From positions 1 to 17,299 of the forward strand of contig JAQGOI010000371.1 of NCBI GenBank assembly GCA_028293685.1: DNA of 17,299 bases. The letters are read 5' to 3'. A program made the translations under genes and the position numbers. Positions 1 to 8,073 of the stretch are shown one piece after another. The notes below the pieces were generated by a model. It saw only the letters and a list, made by a program, of their open reading frames with translations. It had not been told where the DNA came from and made no database searches. This stretch comes from Lysobacteraceae bacterium (GTDB lineage: Bacteria; Pseudomonadota; Gammaproteobacteria; Xanthomonadales; Xanthomonadaceae). Positions within the stretch are counted from its first letter, which is position 1. Each line of letters starts with the position of its first letter.

Positions 1-350
<350 letters not shown>

Positions 351-501
351 ATAACCTCAAGTGGCTTTGCCCTTACTGCAAGAACCGTTGCTACGTCCCG
401 ACCTTATTCGCCAAAGGCGAGCCTTTTTTCAGGCTTGTTCGGAGGCAACAGAACGAGAGCGTGTGCGCAGCCGATTCACTGGTTTGCGACCCTCCACCCT
501 C

Positions 502-618
502 TCCCTGGTGACAATAGCTGCGTGGAACCACCCGATCCCATACCGAACTCGGAAGTGAAACGCGCACGCGCCGATGGTAGTGTGCATTTAGCATGCGAGA
601 GTAGGTCATCGCCAGGGG
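502..618 (+). rRNA. rrf: 5S ribosomal RNA
   Basis: This is a complete 5S rRNA of about 117 nt. The conserved core is visible: CCGATCCCATACCGAACTCGG around 532-552, GAAGTGAAACG near 552-562 and CGCCGATGGTAGTGTG near 569-584. The terminal helix is formed by CCCTGG (503-508) with CCAGGG (612-617), which sets the ends to within a base or two. The 23S-5S spacer (351-501) holds no tRNA or other gene that I can recognise. The gene is followed directly by the operon terminator. Confidence 0.95.
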
Positions 619-627
619 CTTTATCCA

Positions 628-655
628 AACCCCGCAGCTCCGGCTGCGGGGTTTT
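628..655 (+). terminator. Intrinsic terminator of the rRNA operon
   Basis: An 11-bp stem (628-638 with 643-653) closes on a TCCG loop, so the apex is the very stable C(UUCG/UCCG)G type. It is followed by a T-rich tract (652-656, then CTTT). It lies 10 nt after 5S, as expected for an rrn terminator. Because rpiA converges on it, and the stem is flanked by A/T on both sides, it may also work weakly for the minus-strand transcript. Confidence 0.93.
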
Positions 656-720
656 TCTTTGCCTTGGATCCGGCAATCAGTTGGAATCAAATTGACTGGC
701 GACGATATCCCGAGGCTTGC

Positions 721-743
721 GTGACGGGCCGTGCCCAGGTCAC
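721..743 (-). other. Hairpin at the rpiA stop codon
   Basis: GTGAC (721-725) pairs with GTCAC (739-743) and GGGC (726-729) with GCCC (733-736), around a 3-nt loop and a 2-nt bulge. The structure overlaps the rpiA stop codon at 740-742. There is no T-run after it, so it does not look like an intrinsic terminator. It may protect the mRNA 3' end, or it may be chance in GC-rich DNA. Confidence 0.3.
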
Positions 744-1420
744 ATTAACTCGGCAGTTTTGCCGCCGATGATGACGATGTCGGCTGGTCGCCTGGCGAAG
801 AGACCCACACTGACAACCCCGGTGATCTGGTTCAAGGCCGTTTCCATGGCCACCGGATCGGTGATTTTCAAACCGTGGATATCCAGCACCCAGTTGCCAT
901 TGTCGGTAACCACGCCTTCGCGCCAGACCGGCTGACCGCCCGTTTGGGCGACGATTTCCCGTGCCACCAGGCTGCGGGCCATGGGAACGACTTCGATGGG
1001 CAGCGGAAAGCGGCCAAGCACGTCGACCCGTTTGCCAGCATCGATGATGCAGATGAACCGTTTGCTGGCCTGGGCAATGATTTTTTCCCGGGTTAGCGCA
1101 GCCCCGCCTCCCTTGATCAGGCGCTTATGCGGGTCGCATTCGTCGGCGCCGTCGACATACAGCGGCAATGGACCGGCGCTGTTGAGATCGAGGACTTCAA
1201 TACCGAGTTGGCGTAGCTGCAGGCTGCTTTGCTCGGAACTGGAGACCGCACCGGCAATACGCTGTCGGATGTGACCCAGCGCTTCGATGAAAAACGCCAC
1301 GGTCGAACCAGTCCCCACTCCAATGACGGCCCCGTCCTCGACATATTCGATCGCCTTCTCGGCCGCCAGCCGCTTGGCTTGTGCGATGGGGTTCGACGAG
1401 AGGTCGCTGTGCAAGGTCAT
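740..1420 (-). CDS. rpiA: Ribose-5-phosphate isomerase A
   Basis: RpiA interconverts ribose 5-phosphate and ribulose 5-phosphate in the cytosolic non-oxidative pentose phosphate pathway. The 226-residue product is close to the E. coli length of 219. Visible family motifs are the phosphate-binding GVGTGST (34-40), YVDGADE (88-94, with D90 and D93) and [11 protein letters not shown] (103-113, with K103 and catalytic E112). These correspond to E. coli D81, D84, K94 and E103. FPLPVEV-like and VVTDNGN segments follow. I chose the ATG at 1420 because it overlaps the EVE-gene stop as ATGA (1417-1420), implying translational coupling. The upstream in-frame ATG at 1456 would add 12 unconserved residues and overlap further. 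It is the last gene of the ygfA-EVE-rpiA block. Confidence 0.96.
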   Translation of the reverse strand: MTLHSDLSSNPIAQAKRLAAEKAIEYVEDGAVIGVGTGSTVAFFIEALGHIRQRIAGAVSSSEQSSLQLRQLGIEVLDLNSAGPLPLYVDGADECDPHKRLIKGGGAALTREKIIAQASKRFICIIDAGKRVDVLGRFPLPIEVVPMARSLVAREIVAQTGGQPVWREGVVTDNGNWVLDIHGLKITDPVAMETALNQITGVVSVGLFARRPADIVIIGGKTAELM

Positions 1421-1896
1421 GTGGGGGTTTTTTCCAGCGCCAGAAGATGCTGCCATTGTGCAGCGGTCACCGGCATGACCGACAGGCGGCTACCCCTGCG
1501 GATCAGGGCGAACTCGCTCCCCAGTTCATCGCCATGGCGTTTGACCTCTTCCAACGTAATTGGCCGCTTGAGCGTCCGCTCATATCGCACATCCACCAGG
1601 TACCAACGCGGATGCTCCGGTGAGGACTTTTCATCGTAGTACTTGGAGCGGGCGCTGAACTGGGTTGGATCAGGGTAGGGTTCGCTGGCCACCTCGGCCA
1701 GCCCATGGATGCCAGGAACCTCGGTGCTGGAGTGATAAAAAAAGACGCCGTCGCCGGGCCGCATGGCGCGCATGTAGTTGCGTGCCTGGAAATTTCGCAC
1801 GCCAGTCCATGGCTCTGTCACCACGCGTTTGAGATCGTCTATCGAAAAATCGCTCGGCTCTGATTTCATGAGCCAGTACTGCTTGCGTCGTGTCAT
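1417..1896 (-). CDS. EVE domain-containing protein (YTH-like fold)
   Basis: This is a 159-residue single-domain protein of the EVE family (PF01878, formerly DUF55), related to eukaryotic thymocyte nuclear protein 1. EVE domains share the PUA/YTH-like fold and are thought to bind modified bases in DNA or RNA; the substrate here is unknown. Diagnostic features are YWLMKSEP at residues 7-14, [14 protein letters not shown] shortly after, a [10 protein letters not shown] segment and a C-terminal SRLSVMPVT stretch. The ATG at 1896 overlaps the ygfA stop (ATGA, 1893-1896), and its own stop overlaps the rpiA start. A longer reading frame runs upstream but only shadows ygfA. Its place between ygfA and rpiA suggests co-transcription rather than a shared pathway. 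Confidence 0.93.
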   Translation of the reverse strand: MTRRKQYWLMKSEPSDFSIDDLKRVVTEPWTGVRNFQARNYMRAMRPGDGVFFYHSSTEVPGIHGLAEVASEPYPDPTQFSARSKYYDEKSSPEHPRWYLVDVRYERTLKRPITLEEVKRHGDELGSEFALIRRGSRLSVMPVTAAQWQHLLALEKTPT

Positions 1897-2483
1897 GGTT
1901 TCGGCTCGTCGATGATCAGACTGAGGTGCTCCGTGCAGATGGCATCGAGCCTGACATCCCAGGGTTGCGCGGGCAACTGCTCGAGTTGCTGGACAGAAAA
2001 CGCAGCGCCGACCAGATAAGGCGGCGCTGGCTGCGTCTTCCGGAAAAAGAAGGTTCGGTCGTACCAGCCGCCGCCCATGCCGAGACGGTGACCGCTGTTG
2101 TCGTATCCAACCAGTGGAACGACGACGAGGGTCATCGCTGCCGGGTCCAGCAGATCGGACACCGACACGTCGGGTTCTGGAATACCAAAGCGATTGGTGA
2201 TCAGCGCCGCGCCGGCACGCCACGGCGCAAATCGCAGCCCTGTCTCGTCGTGCAGCACGGGCAGGCAATAGGTCAGGCCCGGTGGCAACTGCACCTGCCA
2301 AGCGTGCAGTGCAATTTCCCCATCCATTGCCCAGTAGCCCGCCACTGCGCCGGAGCGCGGCGCAAACGGCAGCGCGAGGAGCTGCCGGGCGAGGGATTCA
2401 GCGGCTGCCATGCGCTCGGAGGCCGGAATCGCGCGGCGGCTCGCGCGCAGGTCGCGGCGCAGGTCGGTTCGCTCATCCTTCAT
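1893..2483 (-). CDS. ygfA: 5-formyltetrahydrofolate cyclo-ligase
   Basis: This enzyme uses ATP to convert 5-formyl-THF to 5,10-methenyl-THF, returning a storage folate to the one-carbon pool in the cytosol. The product is 196 residues, normal for the family. It has the N-terminal basic helix (KDERTDLRRDLRASRRAI), the YWAMDGEIAL segment and the late ATP/folate-binding motif GMGGGWYDR. The ATG at 2483 is preferred: a possible GGA-type ribosome-binding site lies at about 2495-2498, in the loop of a small TTGGC/GCCGA hairpin. The in-frame ATG at 2534 lies inside a terminator stem. Its position directly downstream of 6S RNA is the classic ssrS-ygfA arrangement. Its stop overlaps the EVE gene start. 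Confidence 0.95.
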   Translation of the reverse strand: MKDERTDLRRDLRASRRAIPASERMAAAESLARQLLALPFAPRSGAVAGYWAMDGEIALHAWQVQLPPGLTYCLPVLHDETGLRFAPWRAGAALITNRFGIPEPDVSVSDLLDPAAMTLVVVPLVGYDNSGHRLGMGGGWYDRTFFFRKTQPAPPYLVGAAFSVQQLEQLPAQPWDVRLDAICTEHLSLIIDEPKP

Positions 2484-2504
2484 GCAGCGTCGGCTTCCGC
2501 CAAC

Positions 2505-2532
2505 AAAAAAGGCCCGTACGCAGGTACGAGCC
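2505..2532 (-). terminator. Intrinsic terminator between 6S RNA and ygfA
   Basis: On the minus strand GGCTCGTA (2532-2525) pairs with TACGGGCC (2518-2511) around a 6-nt loop, giving 8 bp with one G-T wobble, followed by six T (2510-2505). It is a textbook intrinsic terminator pointing towards ygfA. It ends only 21 nt before the ygfA ATG, so ygfA has no room for a promoter after it. It probably ends most 6S precursor transcripts and limits read-through into ygfA-EVE-rpiA. Confidence 0.8.
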
Positions 2533-2577
2533 ATCGAGTGCCGATACGCGGCGATGACCGCGCGCGTCGGGAAAAAG

Positions 2578-2766
2578 ATGCATCCTCCGCCATGACGATG
2601 CGTGCCAAACGACCTTGAACCGTGGGTTCAAGTGGGAATGCCTGGAGTCCATCGGGCTTCCCGCTACAAGGCGGACTTGCACTCCCGGCTTCCGCTGCAT
2701 CCCCGTGGTCGTCATTAAGGGACAAGGCGTATGTTTGCGCACGCCGTCGTACACGGCAGAGGACAC
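2578..2766 (-). ncRNA. ssrS: 6S RNA
   Basis: 6S RNA imitates an open promoter and sequesters sigma70 RNA polymerase, mainly in stationary phase. The call rests on synteny (zapA, then ssrS, then ygfA) and on structure. The ends form a long closing stem: the 5' strand 2763-2741 is complementary, with few mismatches, to the 3' strand 2606-2579. The apex hairpin is CTTGAACC/GGTTCAAG with a 3-nt loop (plus-strand 2614-2632), matching the CCTTGAACC...GGTTCAAGG element of E. coli 6S. The length of about 189 nt fits the family. The mature ends are estimates, the 5' end taken from the -10 box at 2778-2773 and the 3' end from the closing stem. A short T-run follows the stem (2576-2572). Confidence 0.9.
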
Positions 2767-2772
2767 GCGGGC

Positions 2773-2778
2773 AGTATA
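2773..2778 (-). promoter_or_regulatory. Probable -10 box of the 6S RNA promoter
   Basis: The minus-strand hexamer TATACT matches the TATAAT consensus at 5 of 6 positions and lies 6-7 nt before the inferred 6S RNA 5' end. I see no good -35 hexamer at the usual spacing; an unusual run of eight T (plus-strand A at 2787-2794) occupies the spacer. The promoter may rely on an activator or on spacer curvature. Confidence 0.55.
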
Positions 2779-2870
2779 ACGCCAGCAAAAAAAACAGCCC
2801 ACCGTTCGTCAGAAGAATTGAAGTTGACATTCAGGCGCCCGCGGAAATTGTTTCACTCGCGAACCGCCGA

Positions 2871-3176
2871 TCATGAACGCGTGGTGGCGTCCAGCGAGAC
2901 GTCCAGCTTGCGTTGCAGTTCGGTCAGGATGCCGCCTACTTCACGTTCGTGACTGCCATCCTGTGCTCGCGATTGCTGCAACTCGTGCGCCAGGTTCAGG
3001 GCTGCAAGCACGGCAATCCGATCAATGGCGGCCATGCGGTTGGCTCCGCGGACCTCGCGCATCTTGCTGTCGAGCAGGCGGGCCGCAGCGATCAGGCTGT
3101 CACGTTCGTCAGGTTCCACGCCGATCGTGTATTCGCGATCCAGCACGCGGATGTTGACCGGTTCGCTGGTGCTCAT
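2871..3176 (-). CDS. zapA: Cell division protein ZapA
   Basis: ZapA binds FtsZ in the cytoplasm and promotes bundling of protofilaments in the Z-ring. The 101-residue product has the family layout: an N-terminal beta segment (EPVNIRVLDREYTIGVEPDER), the LLDSKMREVRG helix, the IDRIAVLAALNLAHEL core helix and a C-terminal coiled coil used for tetramer formation. The ATG at 3176 overlaps the stop of the ZapB-like gene (ATGA, 3173-3176), implying translational coupling. The zapA-6S RNA-ygfA neighbourhood is conserved in gammaproteobacteria and supports the call. I see no clear GC-rich terminator between its stop and the 6S promoter. Confidence 0.95.
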   Translation of the reverse strand: MSTSEPVNIRVLDREYTIGVEPDERDSLIAAARLLDSKMREVRGANRMAAIDRIAVLAALNLAHELQQSRAQDGSHEREVGGILTELQRKLDVSLDATTRS

Positions 3177-3394
3177 GTGTGTTGCTCCAGTGATTTCAGT
3201 CGCGCGATCATCGCCTCGACCCTCGAACGCGCCTGCTCGTTCTTGGCAAGCAATTGCGCACGTTCCCCTGCCAGTTGTTCCTGCTGCTGGCGTAGGCTGC
3301 GATTCTCGGCGGCCAGTTGCTGGGCGCGATCGGACAGTGCATCGACACGCGCGACGATGGCGCGCAGCTGGGCGATCAACTCGACGTTGTCCAT
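3173..3394 (-). CDS. ZapB-like coiled-coil protein (TIGR02449-type)
   Basis: This is a small 73-residue cytoplasmic protein that is almost entirely predicted coiled coil, with heptad-like leucines and many Q/E/R residues (for example LAAENRSLRQQQEQLAGER). It resembles the small TIGR02449 family encoded immediately upstream of zapA in many gammaproteobacteria, and in form the Z-ring protein ZapB. A division role with ZapA is inferred from the overlapping stop/start. No Shine-Dalgarno sequence precedes the ATG at 3394. The upstream -10 box ends only 6 nt before it, so the mRNA may be leaderless. True orthology to E. coli ZapB is not shown by sequence alone. Confidence 0.85.
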   Translation of the reverse strand: MDNVELIAQLRAIVARVDALSDRAQQLAAENRSLRQQQEQLAGERAQLLAKNEQARSRVEAMIARLKSLEQHT

Positions 3395-3400
3395 GTCGGC

Positions 3401-3429
3401 ACCATAGGCAGCCCTCGTCGACGGGTCAA
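3401..3429 (-). promoter_or_regulatory. Sigma70 promoter of the zapB-like/zapA operon
   Basis: The minus strand has TTGACC (3429-3424), a spacer of exactly 17 bp and TATGGT (3406-3401). These match the sigma70 -35 at 5 of 6 positions and the -10 at 4 of 6 positions. Only 6 nt (GCCGAC) separate the -10 from the ATG at 3394, so transcription would begin at or next to the start codon. It lies in the 67-bp gap after the large sensor gene. Confidence 0.7.
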
Positions 3430-3461
3430 GGCAGGCGACTCATGGAGTTGGCCGATTCTCC

Positions 3462-6400
3462 CTAGACAGGCACGCCTGCCGGCGGCGCGGGCACCCAGCT
3501 GCGGATGAAAGCCAGGCAGCGATGCGGTTCCAGCGGTACCGAGAGCCAGAAGCCCTGGATCTCGTCGCACAGATGATCGCGCAGGAAGCGCATCTGCGCT
3601 TCAGTCTCGACGCCTTCGGCCACCACGTTCAACCCGAGGGAGCGCGCCATGGCGATGATCGTGGTGGTGATGGCGGCATCGTCGGACCCGAGCGTCAGGT
3701 CGTCGACGAATTCCTTGTCGATCTTCAACGTGTTGATCGGCAGGCGCTTGAGGTACGACAGCGACGAATAGCCGGTGCCGAAGTCGTCGATGGCCAGCGA
3801 CACGCCCAGCCGGCGCAACGCGCGCAGGGTATCGGCGGTCTGTTCGGCGTTGGCCATGACTACGCTCTCGGTCAACTCCAGTTCGATCGAAGCCGGGGGC
3901 AGATGGGTTTCAGCGAGCACACGTTCGACCACGCCCGGAAAATCGCCGCGCAGCAGCTGCAGCACGGAGACGTTGATCGACATGCCCAGGCCTTCGAGTC
4001 CGTGCTGATGCCATCGGCGCAGCGTCAGGCAGGCTTCCCGGAGCACCCACTCGCCAATTTCGAGGATCAGGCCGCTTTCCTCGGCCAGTGGTATGAACTG
4101 CGTCGGCGGGATCTCGCCATGCTCCTCACTGTGCCAGCGCAGGAGCGCTTCGACACCGACGATGCGGTTCTGCGCGACGGACAGTCGCGGCTGGTACACC
4201 AGCCGCAATTCGCCGCGATCGAGCACCTTGCGCAGCGCACCGGACAGGATTGCCCGCCGCCGGATCGTGACGTCCATCGAGTCGGTGTAGCGCAGGTACG
4301 TGCGGCGACCAGCGGCCTTGGCCTGGTACATGGCCGTATCGGCCTGCTTGAGCAGTTCCGTCGGTACCTGCGCATTGTCCGGGTACAGGCTGATGCCGAT
4401 GGATGTCGAAATGGAGACTTCCTGACGGTCGTCGAGCAACAGCGGCGCGGTGAAGGCGGTGATGATTTCACGTGCGATTTTTTCCGCTTGTTCCGCTGCA
4501 TCCAGGTTTTCCAGCACGACGGTGAATTCGTCCCCGCCGAGACGGGCGACCGTATGCTGCGCGCCCACGGTGTCCTGCAGGCGCACGGCAGCCGCGCGCA
4601 GGATGCGGTCGCCGGCGGCGTGGCCCAGCGAATCGTTGATGTCCTTGAAGCGGTCCAGATCCAGGAACAGCACGGCGATGTGGTTGTTCTGCCGCCGCGC
4701 ACGCACGATGGCGCGCGACAGGCGTTCGGACAGCAACGTTCGGTTCGGAAGGTTGGTCAGTGTGTCGAAGTTTGCGAGATAGCGAAGCTCCTGCTCGGCG
4801 CGTTTCTGTTCCGTGATGTCGCTGAGCACCATCACGTACAGCGTGTGCTGGCCACTGCTGTCCAGCACGGTGCTGCATTCGTAGGCGCAGAGGAATTCCT
4901 CGCCGTCCTTGCGTTGTTGCCACATTTCGCCCGACCAGCGTCCCCGGCCCTGCAGTTGCTTGCGGATATCCTGGTAGAAATCAGGATCGTGCTGGTTGCT
5001 GTCCAGCAAACTGCCGTTGCGCCCGACGACCTCGCCGGCTTCGTAGCCGGTCATTCGGCAGAAGGCCGGATTGACTGAGACGAAATTGAAATGCCGGTCC
5101 AGCACCGACACCGCCTCGTTCATGCTGCGCAATACTTCAGCGGCAATGCGGCGCTCGCGTTCGGCGTGCCGGCTGTTGTTGATGTTGCGCGCCGTGCCCG
5201 CGATCCGGACAGCGCGGCCATCGGGATCGCGCTCGACGACCCGGCCGCGGGCGCGTGTCCATGTCCAGCCACCAGCATCATCCTGGACGCGATGCTCGGA
5301 CAGGAACAGCGGACTTTCGCCGCGCAGATGCGCGCGCAGATGTTCGCGCACCTGCTGCAGGTCGTCCGGGTGGATCTGGTGGTTGGTCTCGACTTCGGTC
5401 TGCAGGTCGATGGCCGATGCGTCGACGACGTCGTCGCTGACGCGCATGCGCTGCAACTCATCGCGTACGAGATCGTAGTCCCAGAACTGTTCTCCCGAGG
5501 CCCACAGCGCCAGCTTCAGCCGCTCCTCGCGGTCTCGGATCCGGGCGAAGTAGCTGCGCTCGCGACGCACGCGACGCCGCCATTGCAACCAGAACGCCAG
5601 TAGCAGCAGCGTCGCCAGTAGGGCATATCCGGTCTTTGCCAGCGGATGACGCCACAGCGGCGGCGTCACCACGATCGGCAGGGTCAGTTCCCGCGGATTC
5701 CAGACGCCGTCATGGTTGGTGCTTTGCGCATGAAACAGATACTGGCCGGCCGGCAACAAGGTATAGGTGATTTCGCTGCGGGTTCCGTTGTCGATCCAGT
5801 CGTTGTCCAGACCGTCGATGCGGTAGCGGTAACGAACCTGCGCATTGCCCAGGTAGTCGAGCGCGGCGATGCGCAGGCGCAGGATTTCCGCGGACTCCGG
5901 AAACTCCAGCGCGCCGGTGCGGGCGTAGGATGGTGGCCCCGCGCCGGCACCGGCATGCGCGGAGACCAGCCGCAACGCAGGCGCCAGTCGACTGTCCAGC
6001 GCCCGCGCCGGATCGAATACGTTCAGGCCGTTGACGCCGCCGAACGCCAGGCGGCCTCCGCTCAGGACGGCCGCGGCGCCGCCGTTGAATTCCAGGTCCT
6101 GCAGTCCGTCGGACAGCCCGTACTGCCGCAGCAGTCCGTCGCGTGGGCTGAAGCGGAGCAGGCCGCGATCGCTTCCCATCCACAGGTTCCCGCCGGTATC
6201 GCCCAGAACACTGAAGATCACCGGCAAGCTCTGTCCCTCCAGCGCCGTTGCCAGTGGCTGCGTGATGCGGATGGCTCCGTCGGCAGACACATCGACTCGA
6301 TTCAGTCCGCCGTGACTGCCCACCCAGATCGCGCCGTCGGCGCCCTGCCAGAGCGCACGAACAAGATTGCCGGCAAGACCCTCGCCCCGGGGCTGCTGGT

Positions 6401-8051
6401 GAAGGTGACGCAGTTGCCCGGTGCGCGGATCGAGCACGTCCAGACCATGGCCGGTGCCGATCCACACGCGCCCGCTGCGATCGACCAGCAATGCGTGGAC
6501 GGTCGGATGGGACAGCCCGTGCATATCGCCTTCGAGGAACGGAAAACGCTGCACCAGCGCCACGTCGTCGCCATGCGCCGGACGGAACTGGATCAAGCCC
6601 TCGCCGTTGGTGCCCAGCCATAACGTTCCGTCCGCGGCGACGGCGATGCTGCGCAGGCTCGGCACCGGAATTCCCGGAACGGGAACCGGGTGCAGCACCG
6701 GCACACCGGAGTCGAGCTTGTACAGGCCTGCCGTGGTCGCCAGCCAGAGCGAGCCATCGTCCGCATCGGCAAAGGCCATGACCCGCCACGCCGCGGCCAC
6801 ATCGTTGGAGGCCGGCATCAAAGAGGTGAAGTCAACGAAGCCGCGTTCTGGATCGAAGCGCAGCAGTCGCCCGTCATCGCCCGCCAGCCATAGGCGCCGA
6901 TCCTGGCTTTCGTGGATGGCGCGAATGCTGTTGTCGGCCACCTGCGGACTGGCGGTCGTGCGATCGAGGTCCACGAGATAAGGGAAACGCGCCCCACGGC
7001 TGTCGGTGACCGCGGCTCCGTGTAACTGGCCGCCAACCCACAGCAACCCGGCGTTATCGACCAGCAATGCGCTGATGGCGTCCTCGGGCAGCGACGCGGG
7101 CAATGCCGGGTCTTGGCGCAGCGTTTGCGTCTGGCCGGTCGTCGGGTCGAAGCGCCGCAGGCCGGCACCGGCGATGGCCATCCATACGTGGCCATCGGGC
7201 GATTCGGCCAACGCCCGGACGTCCTGTTCGCCCGGAGTAGCCTCCTTCGGCCAGACCGGGATCAGGGTCCGGCGGTCGGAGACGAGGAACAAACCCGCTT
7301 TGCCGCCGGCCCAGATGCGTCCCGACCGGTCATGCAGCAACGCCTGCAGTGGTGTGGCCGGACCTACCGGCACCGCCACGCCGGTGGGCTCCAACCGGAA
7401 CAGCCCTGCGGCGGTCGCGTACCAGATCGATCCCTGGTCATCGCGCATTAGCGCCTGTGGTTTTGCAGCCAACGTTTGCGAGGGCAGCGACAGGATCCGT
7501 GCACGCCGGCCACTGACAGGATCCAGCCGATCCAGTCCGTCGATCGTCCCGACCCAGACCGCACGCGGCGTGGCCAACAGTGCGAACACCTGTCGGCCGC
7601 TGATGCCGTTTTCACCATTGGCCTGGACGCCGTAATGCCGGATATGCCCGCTGTCCAGATCCAGCCGGGCAACGTATTGGGAGTACGTCCCCACCCACAA
7701 ACCGCGAGCGCCATCGGTGGACAACGCGGTGACGAAACTGTCGGGCAGGCTGTCCGGATTCCGCGGATCCTGTCGGTATGGGGTGTACTGCTGGCCGTCG
7801 AACCGATTCAGCCCGCCCTGGGTCCCGACCCAGATGAACCCATCCGGATCCTGCGCCAGCGCCATGACCGAGTTCTGCGCGAGTCCGTGCGCTCCGCCGG
7901 CACGCTCGAAGTAGTAGTCACGCACGGCCGCTTGCGCCTGCGCCAGGCACAGCGTCAGCGCGAATGCAGCCAGTACGCGCGAGGCCGCGCTGCGGAGGCG
8001 ACACCAGCACGCGGCAAGCTCAAGGAAGGCGGGCAAGCGCAAGGTCGCCAT
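3462..8051 (-). CDS. Membrane sensor with 14 propeller repeats, Y_Y_Y, PAS-PAS, GGDEF and EAL domains
   Basis: This 1529-residue protein should sense a periplasmic ligand and control c-di-GMP. In order it has a signal peptide (about 1-42, ending AQAQA), 14 two-component-regulator propeller repeats (about 55-685, each with a core like IWVGTxxGLxRFD), a Y_Y_Y domain (to about 795), one TM helix (about 803-822), two PAS domains (about 844-965 and 970-1090), GGDEF (about 1097-1250) and EAL (about 1270-1515). The cyclase motif RLGGDEF is intact, but the RxxD inhibitory site is missing: G and H stand where R and D belong. The EAL domain has EALLRW, SINVS, ELTES, DDFGTGYSSL, LKIDK, AEGVET and IQGF, so phosphodiesterase activity is expected. 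The periplasmic half is that of hybrid two-component systems, here joined to GGDEF-EAL instead of a kinase. The start at 8051 fits the signal peptide, but its ribosome-binding site is weak. Confidence 0.92.
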   Translation of the reverse strand: MATLRLPAFLELAACWCRLRSAASRVLAAFALTLCLAQAQAAVRDYYFERAGGAHGLAQNSVMALAQDPDGFIWVGTQGGLNRFDGQQYTPYRQDPRNPDSLPDSFVTALSTDGARGLWVGTYSQYVARLDLDSGHIRHYGVQANGENGISGRQVFALLATPRAVWVGTIDGLDRLDPVSGRRARILSLPSQTLAAKPQALMRDDQGSIWYATAAGLFRLEPTGVAVPVGPATPLQALLHDRSGRIWAGGKAGLFLVSDRRTLIPVWPKEATPGEQDVRALAESPDGHVWMAIAGAGLRRFDPTTGQTQTLRQDPALPASLPEDAISALLVDNAGLLWVGGQLHGAAVTDSRGARFPYLVDLDRTTASPQVADNSIRAIHESQDRRLWLAGDDGRLLRFDPERGFVDFTSLMPASNDVAAAWRVMAFADADDGSLWLATTAGLYKLDSGVPVLHPVPVPGIPVPSLRSIAVAADGTLWLGTNGEGLIQFRPAHGDDVALVQRFPFLEGDMHGLSHPTVHALLVDRSGRVWIGTGHGLDVLDPRTGQLRHLHQQPRGEGLAGNLVRALWQGADGAIWVGSHGGLNRVDVSADGAIRITQPLATALEGQSLPVIFSVLGDTGGNLWMGSDRGLLRFSPRDGLLRQYGLSDGLQDLEFNGGAAAVLSGGRLAFGGVNGLNVFDPARALDSRLAPALRLVSAHAGAGAGPPSYARTGALEFPESAEILRLRIAALDYLGNAQVRYRYRIDGLDNDWIDNGTRSEITYTLLPAGQYLFHAQSTNHDGVWNPRELTLPIVVTPPLWRHPLAKTGYALLATLLLLAFWLQWRRRVRRERSYFARIRDREERLKLALWASGEQFWDYDLVRDELQRMRVSDDVVDASAIDLQTEVETNHQIHPDDLQQVREHLRAHLRGESPLFLSEHRVQDDAGGWTWTRARGRVVERDPDGRAVRIAGTARNINNSRHAERERRIAAEVLRSMNEAVSVLDRHFNFVSVNPAFCRMTGYEAGEVVGRNGSLLDSNQHDPDFYQDIRKQLQGRGRWSGEMWQQRKDGEEFLCAYECSTVLDSSGQHTLYVMVLSDITEQKRAEQELRYLANFDTLTNLPNRTLLSERLSRAIVRARRQNNHIAVLFLDLDRFKDINDSLGHAAGDRILRAAAVRLQDTVGAQHTVARLGGDEFTVVLENLDAAEQAEKIAREIITAFTAPLLLDDRQEVSISTSIGISLYPDNAQVPTELLKQADTAMYQAKAAGRRTYLRYTDSMDVTIRRRAILSGALRKVLDRGELRLVYQPRLSVAQNRIVGVEALLRWHSEEHGEIPPTQFIPLAEESGLILEIGEWVLREACLTLRRWHQHGLEGLGMSINVSVLQLLRGDFPGVVERVLAETHLPPASIELELTESVVMANAEQTADTLRALRRLGVSLAIDDFGTGYSSLSYLKRLPINTLKIDKEFVDDLTLGSDDAAITTTIIAMARSLGLNVVAEGVETEAQMRFLRDHLCDEIQGFWLSVPLEPHRCLAFIRSWVPAPPAGVPV

Positions 8052-8073
8052 ACCTGAAAACGATGATTTTGGC

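Noticed and set aside
407..434. Terminator-like TCGCC-AAA-GGCGA followed by GCCTTTTTT in the 23S-5S spacer
   Set aside because: The stem is only 5 bp, it lies inside an rRNA operon where antitermination acts, and 5S follows. It could equally be a processing hairpin.
2479..2870. Short coding frames over the 6S RNA region
   Set aside because: The region is explained by 6S RNA structure and its promoter and terminator. The frames have no ribosome-binding sites and no protein resemblance.
3522..5078. A 518-codon plus-strand frame opposite the GGDEF-EAL part of the propeller sensor
   Set aside because: It is the complement of the strongly conserved GGDEF and EAL coding region. The predicted protein is low-complexity Q/R/H-rich and has no start signal.
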